From: DAIOFH01 sp036745875
GTDB taxonomy: Bacteria > Planctomycetota > SZUA-567
Assembly (NCBI GenBank): GCA_036745875.1
Contig: DAIOFH010000143.1
Span: 1 to 9,730, forward strand
Direction: 5' to 3'
DNA length: 9,730 bases
The notes beneath the pieces were generated by a model. The model saw only the letters and a list, made by a program, of their open reading frames with translations. It was not told the DNA's origin and made no database searches. The translations under genes and the position numbers were made by a program. Positions 1 through 5,962 of this stretch are shown piece after piece. Every line of letters begins with the position of its first letter. Within the stretch, counting starts at the first letter, position 1.

Positions 1-81
1 CGGAGACAGGCCTCCGTCCCGAAAGCGCCGCAAACCCCCTTTTTCGTCAGGTCGCGTTGCCTCCGCTACGAGCGAAAACAC
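1..81. repeat. Partial, internally deleted copy of a dispersed palindromic element
   Basis: Positions 1-49 match the central palindrome and inner right arm of the element at 2250-2511, including the CCGCAAACCCCC core and TTTTCGTCA. Positions 50-81 match its outer right arm (TTGCCTCCGCTACG, then GAAAAC). The 56 bases that separate these blocks in the other copy (2423-2478) are absent. Similarity stops after position 81, which aligns with position 2511 in the other copy, so the two copies agree on where the element ends. The left half lies outside the window. The remnant sits about 57 bp upstream of the cimA start and could affect its transcript leader; that is inference. Confidence 0.75.
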
Positions 82-138
82 GGAATTTATGAATTTTTGC
101 GCACTGGAAAATAAGTGTTTCAGATGAAAGCCTAGAAA

Positions 139-1740
139 ATGCCAAAGCGCATCGAAATCTATGACACCACACTGCGCGACGGGTCGCAGGGGGAGGGCGT
201 GAATTTCAGCCTTGAGGACAAGCTCCGGCTTGTCCAGGCGCTGGATGATATTGGAGTGGCGTACATCGAGGGCGGCTGGCCCGGATCAAACCCGAAGGAC
301 GTCGAGTTTTTCGAGGCGATGAAGAAAATCACCCTGAAAAACGCCGTTCTCTGCGCTTTTGGTTCAACCCGCCGCGCGGCCAACCCCGCCGCCGCCGACG
401 CCAACCTTAAAAGGATTGCCGCCAGCAAGCCCGGCGTTGCCTGTATTTTCGGCAAGGCATGGGATCTCCACGTCCGTGACGCCCTCAGGGTCGGCCTGGA
501 CAAAAACCTCGACATGATCGAATCATCCCTGAAATTCCTGAAGAAAAAGCTCGGACGGGTCTTTTTCGACGCGGAGCATTTTTTCGACGGGTATTTCGCC
601 AGTCCGGAATATGCCTTGAAAACGCTCGATGCGGCGCTGGCCGGAGGCGCGGAGCGGCTGATCCTCTGCGATACCAACGGCGGCAGACTGACCCTCGACA
701 TCACCCAGGCGATGGCCGCCGTTCAGGAGCGCTATCCCGATGCCAAACTCGGCATCCACTGCCACAACGATTCGGGTCTGGCAGTCGCCAACTCCCTCGC
801 CGCCGTCCAGGAGGGCGCGGTGATGGTGCAGGGATGCGTGAACGGCTTTGGCGAACGCACCGGCAACGCCGACCTTTGTTCCATCATCCCCAACCTTGAG
901 TTGAAAATGGGATTGTCGGCAATCGGCCGGAAAAACCTGAGGAAACTCACGAATGTCAGCCGGTTCGCATACGAACTGGCCAATCTGTCAAGAAGGGATT
1001 TTCAGCCTTTTGTCGGCGCCAGCGCCTTCGCCCACAAGGGCGGCGTCCATGTCTCCGCGATGGCGAGGAACCCGGACACCTATGAATCGGTCAAGCCGGA
1101 AGCGGTCGGCAACAACAGGCGCATCCTCATTTCCGAGCTGGCCGGGAAGGCGAGCGTCCTTGCCCGCTATCCCGACCTGGAAAAATACCCGGAGAAAATG
1201 AAGCCGGTCCTCGACGAAGTGATGCGGCTGGAAAACCGGGGATTCGCCTTCGAAAACGCCGATGCGTCGTTTGAACTTTTGATACGGCGCATTCTCGGCA
1301 CGTATGAACCGTGTTTCGACCTCCTCGGCTTTCATGCATCCTCGGAGGAGCGGGAGGGGTCTGACTGCCTTTCCGAGGCGTCGGTGAAGATCCGCATCGG
1401 CGAAATCGAACTGCACACAGTGTCCGAGGCGGAGCACGGTCCCGTGTCGGCCCTCGACCTGGCGCTCCGGAAGGCGCTTGTCCACGTCTATCCTTTCATA
1501 GAGTCGGTGCGCCTCACGGACTATCGCGTGCATATCGTCAATGCCCGCGCCGCGGCCAATGCCAGCGTCCGCGTCGTCGTCCAATCGCAGGAGGGTGAGC
1601 GTATCTGGGGTACGGTGGGGGTGTCGGAGAATATCCTGAGCGCGTCCTGCCAAGCCCTTGTGGACAGCTTCCAATACCTGATCATGCTGCACGGCGGCAA
1701 GAAGGCGGCAAGGCACAGGAAGCGGCTGCATCAGATGTGA
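139..1740 (+). CDS. cimA: (R)-citramalate synthase (CimA family)
   Basis: This enzyme condenses acetyl-CoA with pyruvate to (R)-citramalate, the first step of the threonine-independent route to 2-oxobutanoate and isoleucine, in the cytoplasm. The 533 aa have the usual length of the long CimA family. The HMGL-like TIM barrel spans about residues 4-280. It carries TLRDG (R13, D14), GIHCHND (H207, H209) and NGFGERTGNADL (N243), which give the expected catalytic Arg and metal ligands. The segments IEGGWPGSNPKD (43-54), FGSTRRA (74-80) and FAHKGGVHVSA (297-307) are typical of CimA rather than LeuA. A LeuA-type regulatory domain covers about residues 395-520, so feedback control by isoleucine is plausible from the family. 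The ATG is the first possible start after an in-frame TAG at 133, but no strong Shine-Dalgarno precedes it. The GNAT gene follows after 29 bp. Homocitrate or isopropylmalate synthase is less likely given these motifs. Confidence 0.95.
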   Translation: MPKRIEIYDTTLRDGSQGEGVNFSLEDKLRLVQALDDIGVAYIEGGWPGSNPKDVEFFEAMKKITLKNAVLCAFGSTRRAANPAAADANLKRIAASKPGVACIFGKAWDLHVRDALRVGLDKNLDMIESSLKFLKKKLGRVFFDAEHFFDGYFASPEYALKTLDAALAGGAERLILCDTNGGRLTLDITQAMAAVQERYPDAKLGIHCHNDSGLAVANSLAAVQEGAVMVQGCVNGFGERTGNADLCSIIPNLELKMGLSAIGRKNLRKLTNVSRFAYELANLSRRDFQPFVGASAFAHKGGVHVSAMARNPDTYESVKPEAVGNNRRILISELAGKASVLARYPDLEKYPEKMKPVLDEVMRLENRGFAFENADASFELLIRRILGTYEPCFDLLGFHASSEEREGSDCLSEASVKIRIGEIELHTVSEAEHGPVSALDLALRKALVHVYPFIESVRLTDYRVHIVNARAAANASVRVVVQSQEGERIWGTVGVSENILSASCQALVDSFQYLIMLHGGKKAARHRKRLHQM

Positions 1741-1757
1741 TACCGGAGGAACGGTAT

Positions 1758-1763
1758 GAGGAG
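1758..1763 (+). promoter_or_regulatory. Ribosome binding site that decides the GNAT start
   Basis: GAGGAG lies 6 bases before the ATG at 1770 and supports that start over the in-frame GTG at 1737, which overlaps the cimA stop but has no well-placed Shine-Dalgarno. A second purine-rich site, GGAGGA (1745-1750), precedes an out-of-frame ATG at 1756. Confidence 0.6.
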
Positions 1764-1769
1764 AACAGC

Positions 1770-2243
1770 ATGCCATCAACACTGCAGGTGGAAATAGTCG
1801 AAAAATGCCTTGACGACGACCTTTCCCGGATGGTCGAAGTATGGGAATCATCCGTGCGGATCAGCCACCATTTTCTCACGGAAGACGACATACAGGCCTT
1901 GATCCCGGAGGTGGCGGAGGGTTTGCGGTCGGTGGAAAAACTCCTGGTCGTCCGCGACGGGAAAGACGTCATCCGCGCCTTCCTCGGACTGAACGGCACC
2001 AAGGTTGAAATGCTTTTCGTGCCGAAGGAGGAAAAGGGAAACCGGCTGGGGACGGCCCTGCTTGCCCATGCCATTGCGTATCTCCGGGCGGAATTCGTCG
2101 ACGTCAACGAGCAGAACGAACGGGCGGTGAAGTTCTACCAGCGTTTCGGGTTCAAGGTCATTTCCCGCGACGAGCTTGACTCGCAGGGGCGACCGTTCCC
2201 GATTCTTCATATGCAGCTGGAGAAAATCGGTTGTGCGTGCTGA
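1770..2243 (+). CDS. GNAT family N-acetyltransferase, YjaB-like
   Basis: This is a probable acetyl-CoA-dependent N-acetyltransferase of 157 aa, the usual size of a single GNAT domain. It resembles E. coli YjaB along its length as I remember that protein: VWESSVRISHHFL near the start (24-36), then VNEQNERAVKFYQRFGF (112-128), and a C-terminal stretch ending in GRPFPILHM. Y123 in the FYQRFGF segment sits where GNAT enzymes often carry a catalytic Tyr. The acetyl-CoA loop reads KGNRLG (89-94). The usual pattern is Q/R-x-x-G-x-G/A, so both the first residue and the first Gly are changed, which may weaken or alter cofactor binding. It lies 29 bp after cimA on the same strand and is probably co-transcribed, but no metabolic link to isoleucine synthesis is evident. 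The substrate is unknown. The palindromic element begins just after its stop codon. Confidence 0.88.
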   Translation: MPSTLQVEIVEKCLDDDLSRMVEVWESSVRISHHFLTEDDIQALIPEVAEGLRSVEKLLVVRDGKDVIRAFLGLNGTKVEMLFVPKEEKGNRLGTALLAHAIAYLRAEFVDVNEQNERAVKFYQRFGFKVISRDELDSQGRPFPILHMQLEKIGCAC

Positions 2244-2249
2244 TAACCA

Positions 2250-2511
2250 GCGTCAACCGACCCGCGGCGCAGGCAAGGCGACCTGGATCCCGGCAGCTGC
2301 GGACGCGACCTACGCTGTTGATTGTTTAAGACGCCGGGATGACGGTTTTAGGGGGTTTGCGACGCTTTCGGGGCGGAGACGCGTCTCCGTCCCGGTCGCG
2401 CCGCAAACCCCCATTTTCGTCATCCCGGCGGGGTACTATCGAACCGGGCGAAAAGACGTCCGCAGTTGCCGGGACCCAGGTCGCCTTGCCTCCGCTACGG
2501 GCTGAAAACGC
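2250..2511. mobile_element. MITE-like palindromic intergenic element, full-length copy
   Basis: The stretch is close to a perfect mirror about position 2381. Outer arms 2259-2305 and 2457-2503 pair with few mismatches (GGCAAGGCGACCTGG against CCAGGTCGCCTTGCC). The segments 2306-2331 and 2431-2456 do not pair. Inner arms 2332-2344 and 2418-2430 (CGCCGGGATGACG) pair perfectly, as do most bases towards the centre, where 2374-2389 is a perfect 16-bp palindrome. The ends read GCGT...ACGC. ATAACC occurs directly outside at 2243-2248 (one base short of abutting) and at 2512-2517, a candidate 6-bp target duplication. No ORF inside looks real. It lies between convergent genes, so as RNA it would form a large hairpin on either strand and could act as a bidirectional terminator. 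A second, deleted copy is at 1-81. Whether it is mobilised by a transposase elsewhere or is a REP/BIME-like structure cannot be told here. Confidence 0.75.
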
Positions 2512-2527
2512 ATAACCGGAACCGTTA

Positions 2528-4186
2528 TTACTGCACCGGCACCGGGTCGGGCAGCGACTGGTAGACCGTTTCCCGTGTCGGAGACGCCGGTAGCCCCATG
2601 GCGGGAATGTCTGTCGGAATGTCGAAGGTGACATAGGAGTCCGTGTCGGCGTAGCCGCTCGGCGTGCCGTAGGGGTCGAACTCCGGTTCCGGGGGATAGG
2701 TTTGCGGGACAAACGGCGTGTGCCCGACGGGGTCGACAGGCGCCTCCGGAGTGACGCCGAGGGACAGCAACAGGTCGCCCGCCTCCGCCGCCTGTTCGGT
2801 GCGCGGATACATCCTGACAATTTCCTGCAGCAGGAAAACCGCGCCTTCGCGGGACTTCCTCAGCTTGACGGACTTGAGGTATTCCTTGGCGTGCCGGAGC
2901 TTGATGTCGGCGTCGAGGTCGTTGGCGACTTCCTCGGCACGGCGGCGGCGGTCCAGGGCTTCCGCCGACAGGCCGCTGTCGGCACGGACAACGTCGCCCA
3001 TGATGTTTTGCACATCGTCCCTGGCCGCCTCCGGGAAACCGCGCGGCCATTCCTGGCGGTAAATTGCCTCGGTCAATGACGAGCGCCCCTGCATGGCCTC
3101 TTCGCTGTCGGGGAAGTATTCGACAAGCTGACGGTAATAGCGCGCCGCGTTGTCCCAGTCGTTGATGAGGCTGGCGGCATCGCCCTGCCGCAGGAGGGCG
3201 AGCGGGGTGTCGTCGTGGGCGGGAACATTTTCGACCATTGCCGCATAGACGCGGGCGGCGGACTGGTAACCGTTCAAGGGCATATTTTTATCCCTGGCGT
3301 CCTGAACCGGCGTATCTCCCATCCGCCACAGGCGCTCGCCGATGAAGGATTCCAATTTCATCCTTCCCGCGACTTCGCCGGGATTGTATTCCTCCGGGAA
3401 CGAACGCTCCAGCGCCTGGAACGCGCGCCACCAGTTCGCCATCCTGTATTCGCAGCGGGCGATGCCGTACCAGGCCTCTTCCCTGGCTTCGCCTCCGGCA
3501 TCGGCGGAGGTGACGATATGCATATAGGCGTCGATGGATTTCCTGAGCATTTCGTAGTAGGCGGCGTCATTCCCTGTTCGCCGCGCTTCCAGGGCCTGCC
3601 CCTCGGTGCCTTTGGCAAGCGCGAAGAACGGCTCGAGCTGGCGCACGGAAAGCCCGGTCCGGGGCGGTTCGATGCGGGCCGGCGTCGGCGCATAAAAATC
3701 ATCTTCCATTTCGGGGATCAAAACACCCGGGATCATGGTGCCGCCGTCGTCGACGGGAAGTTCGAAATAATCCACCGGCATCGAGGAGGAGGGCGCCGAG
3801 ATGACAATGCCGCTGCCGGAATACCCGCGCGACACAGGCACGAAAACCGGAGCCGTCGCGGTCGGCGCAGGCTGGGTGGTTTGCGGGATATACGTCGGAT
3901 CCACCGGATCGGGAGCGGTGTATACCACCCTCGGTTCATAGGGATTGTCCGCCGGTTCGGCGGTTGTCGTGTACGATTGCGCCGCCGGTTGGGGTTGCGC
4001 GACCACCACCGGGGGCGGAGTGAGCGCGTCCCGTATTTCTTCGGCGGTTGGGGGTGTATCGCCTGCTTCCATGAGTTCCGGGGGAGGCGGCAGGGTCTCC
4101 GGATAGTCTGCTGCCGCGGCCAGGGCGGCAAGTGCGATCAGGGCCAGAATGGCCACAAGCGAAACCCGCAGGGATATTTTCGACAA
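2528..4186 (-). CDS. Exported proline-rich TPR protein, BamD-like repeats
   Basis: This 552-aa protein is of unknown specific function. Residues 1-26 form a signal peptide: a basic start (SKISLR), a Leu/Ala-rich core, and a likely cut after AAA before DYPE. There is no lipobox Cys, so it is expected in the periplasm or surface layer rather than as a lipoprotein. Residues 27-175 are Pro/Thr/Val-rich and probably disordered. Residues 180-480 are helical with TPR-like repeats, for example ALLRQGDAASLINDWDNAAR (330-349), YYRQLVEYFPDS and FLLQEIVRMYPRTEQAAEAG, in the style of the BamD/YbgF families. The last 70 residues are again Pro-rich. The start is TTG: an in-frame TGA lies just upstream, TGAGGA sits 6 bases before it (4193-4198), and the next in-frame ATG would remove the signal peptide. 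Tandem TAA stops end the gene. It follows recO by 26 bp. A role in envelope assembly is inference only. Confidence 0.85.
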   Translation of the reverse strand: MSKISLRVSLVAILALIALAALAAAADYPETLPPPPELMEAGDTPPTAEEIRDALTPPPVVVAQPQPAAQSYTTTAEPADNPYEPRVVYTAPDPVDPTYIPQTTQPAPTATAPVFVPVSRGYSGSGIVISAPSSSMPVDYFELPVDDGGTMIPGVLIPEMEDDFYAPTPARIEPPRTGLSVRQLEPFFALAKGTEGQALEARRTGNDAAYYEMLRKSIDAYMHIVTSADAGGEAREEAWYGIARCEYRMANWWRAFQALERSFPEEYNPGEVAGRMKLESFIGERLWRMGDTPVQDARDKNMPLNGYQSAARVYAAMVENVPAHDDTPLALLRQGDAASLINDWDNAARYYRQLVEYFPDSEEAMQGRSSLTEAIYRQEWPRGFPEAARDDVQNIMGDVVRADSGLSAEALDRRRRAEEVANDLDADIKLRHAKEYLKSVKLRKSREGAVFLLQEIVRMYPRTEQAAEAGDLLLSLGVTPEAPVDPVGHTPFVPQTYPPEPEFDPYGTPSGYADTDSYVTFDIPTDIPAMGLPASPTRETVYQSLPDPVPVQ

Positions 4187-4212
4187 AGTTGGTCCTCACT
4201 CTGTTTTACGCG

Positions 4213-5025
4213 TTAAAGCCGTACCAGCTGGAAAAGCGGCTTTGCGCTGTGCAGCGGTTTTTCAATCACATACTGACAATAATCGACCAAAAACCGCAAT
4301 AACTCCCGTCTTTCCGATCCGCTCAGGCGGTTTTCCTCATATTCCCGGCCTTCAGCCGCGGCGAGAAGCGCCTCCAATACGTTCTTGCTGATCCGCGAGC
4401 CTCCCGCCCTGGCGCTGCAGGAAGGGCAGATCAGTCCGCCATGACTGCGGCTGACTCTGTTATTATCGGACATGTTCGCGGCGCGGCCGCAAATCACACA
4501 GGCATCGAGGCGTGGCGCAAAACCAAATAGGGAAAGCGTTTGCAAGGTCACAAGTCGCAGTATCCTGGCGAGCAGGACCATTTTATCGGACGTGGGCATG
4601 CCTGAATGCTTTACCAGTCCCGCCTTTGCGGCGGGCTCTCCAAGGCGGGACATATAGTTGAAGCTGCCGGCCAGGCTGTCGAAAAGCTCCGGATGCGGGT
4701 CAGCCGGCATGCAGGCGGCAAGCGCGAGTTCCGCGAGGAATCCGGCGGCGGCGAAGGCGGGAGGAAAAAACCTGAGTCCCGCGTATTCATCGACAAGATA
4801 CGCCTCAGTGAGCAGGTCGAGATTCGCGAGGGGACGCGAATAGAAAAACACCTCCTCCCGCTGGTACAGATCGAGGTGGCCGAACAGCGGGCTTTTCTCG
4901 CGGCGGCAGCCCTTGGCGAGAAAGTCCATCCTGCCGTGTTCGCGGCTGAGGGCTGTCACCACCAGGCTGCTTTCGCTATAGGTATGGTGACGCAGAATCA
5001 GGGTGTCGGCGGAGGTGGCTGCCAT
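4213..5025 (-). CDS. recO: DNA repair protein RecO
   Basis: RecO works with RecR (and RecF) to load RecA on SSB-coated single-stranded DNA during gap repair and also anneals DNA. At 270 aa it has family length. An N-terminal OB-fold covers about residues 5-80, with the typical opening DTLILRHHTYSESSLVVTALSREHGRMDFLAKGCRR (split here as DTLILRHHTYSESS and the segment ending AKGCRR). A helical domain follows, carrying the zinc site C176-x2-C179 and C200-x2-C203 (CVICG and CPSC). The ATG is preceded by AAGGA 12 bases upstream (5038-5042), a longer gap than ideal, but no better start is present. The TPR gene follows after 26 bp, so the two are likely co-transcribed. The 185-bp gap to the upstream pseudouridine synthase gene may hold its own promoter; a weak TTGTGG, 17 bp, TATAGC pair is visible on the minus strand but is not convincing. 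Confidence 0.93.
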   Translation of the reverse strand: MAATSADTLILRHHTYSESSLVVTALSREHGRMDFLAKGCRREKSPLFGHLDLYQREEVFFYSRPLANLDLLTEAYLVDEYAGLRFFPPAFAAAGFLAELALAACMPADPHPELFDSLAGSFNYMSRLGEPAAKAGLVKHSGMPTSDKMVLLARILRLVTLQTLSLFGFAPRLDACVICGRAANMSDNNRVSRSHGGLICPSCSARAGGSRISKNVLEALLAAAEGREYEENRLSGSERRELLRFLVDYCQYVIEKPLHSAKPLFQLVRL

Positions 5026-5082
5026 AGGTAAAGAAAATCCTTAAAGCCTTTTAAGAAAATGCTATAACTGTACGACTATTCA

Positions 5083-5142
5083 ACCACAAGGACCACGGAG
5101 AACCGCTTTCGGTAGTTTAAAGATCCCTGTGCCCTCTGTGGT
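5083..5142. repeat. Imperfect inverted repeat of the ACCACAGAGG type
   Basis: ACCACAAGGACCACGGAG (5083-5100) faces CCCTGTGCCCTCTGTGGT (5125-5142). The arms match at 11 of 18 positions, and most mismatches are purine-for-purine, as in a degraded repeat. A shorter perfect inverted pair, GGTAGTTT (5111-5118) and AAACTACC (5149-5156), interleaves with it. From memory, CTCTGTGGTT/AACCACAGAG motifs are scattered in many bacterial genomes between genes. It fills most of the gap between the RluA-type gene and recO. No ORF or RNA gene is seen in this gap. Confidence 0.5.
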
Positions 5143-5166
5143 TTAAAAAAACTACCTCTAGGGGAA

Positions 5167-5178
5167 ACCGTATACGGT
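5167..5178. other. 12-bp perfect palindrome ACCGTATACGGT
   Basis: ACCGTATACGGT lies 33 bp downstream of the RluA-type gene stop and upstream of recO on the minus strand. It is the right size for a dimeric repressor site, but it could equally be the stem of a weak RNA hairpin. It is not followed directly by a T-run on either strand, so it is not a standard terminator. No regulator can be named. Confidence 0.3.
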
Positions 5179-5210
5179 AAACTGTATGTTTTGCCAGGGT
5201 GGACTTCAAC

Positions 5211-5942
5211 CTATAAACCGATCTGTTTCAGTGCGGCGCTGCCGCCGGAGGGCAGGTCCTGCAGCCATTGCCGCCAATACTTCGGAGGGGGACAGCGGAT
5301 GTCGAGGGGTTTTTTCGAAACAGGATGGATAAACGATAGCTGCGCCGAATGAAGCAAAATCGCCCTGCCGTTTTCCACCGGCTCCGGCCGCGCCGGTTTG
5401 CCGTTGGGACCATAGCGGAAATCGCCGACTACCGGCAGGCCGCGAAAGGCGAGTTGGGCCCTGATCTGGTGTTTGACACCTGTTTCCAGGGTTACCAGCA
5501 GTAACGCCCGTTTTTCCGACCGCGCCAGCAGGGAATAGGTCAGACTTGCCTTTTTCTCCTCCTTCCCTGCACCCGGGGCACTCGCGACTTCCATCCCGCC
5601 GCCTTTGGGGCGGAGAATATTGACAAGCCTTTCATTGTCGTCCGGTTTGGTGTACCATTCAACCAGGGCGAGGTACTCTTTTTCAATATCCCGGCGACGG
5701 AAAATGTCCGCCATGCGCCCGGCCGCCTTGCTGGTGCGGGCGGTCAGGATAATGCCGCTGACCGGGCGGTCGAGCCGGTGCACCAGCGCCAGGTAGACGT
5801 CCCCCGGCTTGGCGTATTTTTCCTTGACCCAGAGGCGGGCCTGGTCGATAAGGGAAAGATCCTGTGAACTGTCGGGCTGGCTCGGCATGCCGGCAGGCTT
5901 GTCGACGGCGAGCAGATGGTTGTCTTCGTAAATAACATGCAT
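5211..5942 (-). CDS. RluA family RNA pseudouridine synthase
   Basis: The protein isomerises specific uridines to pseudouridine in rRNA or tRNA. At 243 aa it lacks the N-terminal S4 domain of RluC/RluD and starts directly with the catalytic domain, as E. coli RluA and TruC do. Motif I IYEDNHLLAVDKPAGMPSQP is at 4-23. The catalytic motif HRLDRPVSG is at 55-63 with D58 as nucleophile. The conserved Tyr (Y90) is in KEYLALV, and motif III reads TGVKHQIRAQLAFRGLPVVGD (155-174), where the more common TGRTHQIR has become TGVKHQIR. The substrate position cannot be assigned from sequence. The ATG start lies 20 bp from the rsmG ATG on the opposite strand, so their promoters must overlap or lie inside each other's coding region. 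recO follows 185 bp downstream on the same strand. Confidence 0.92.
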   Translation of the reverse strand: MHVIYEDNHLLAVDKPAGMPSQPDSSQDLSLIDQARLWVKEKYAKPGDVYLALVHRLDRPVSGIILTARTSKAAGRMADIFRRRDIEKEYLALVEWYTKPDDNERLVNILRPKGGGMEVASAPGAGKEEKKASLTYSLLARSEKRALLLVTLETGVKHQIRAQLAFRGLPVVGDFRYGPNGKPARPEPVENGRAILLHSAQLSFIHPVSKKPLDIRCPPPKYWRQWLQDLPSGGSAALKQIGL

Positions 5943-5962
5943 TGAACTGGAACACTTTCCTT

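Noticed and set aside
124..135. Three-codon ORF (ATG AAA GCC TAG) just before cimA
   Set aside because: It is too short to be judged and has no attenuator-like run of isoleucine codons or a hairpin that would make it a leader peptide.
1737..1769. GTG start for the GNAT gene overlapping the cimA stop (GTGA)
   Set aside because: It has no well-placed ribosome binding site, and the extra 11 residues do not belong to the GNAT domain. The ATG at 1770 has GAGGAG 6 bases upstream.
2374..2389. Central palindrome as a stand-alone rho-independent terminator
   Set aside because: No T-run follows on either strand. It is better seen as the centre of the larger palindromic element, although that element may still stop transcription.
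3215..4216. Long open frame (333 codons) on the + strand opposite the TPR gene
   Set aside because: It is Gly/Arg/His-rich with no recognisable domain and lies wholly opposite a gene with a signal peptide, TPR repeats and a good ribosome binding site. Such mirrors are common in GC-rich DNA.
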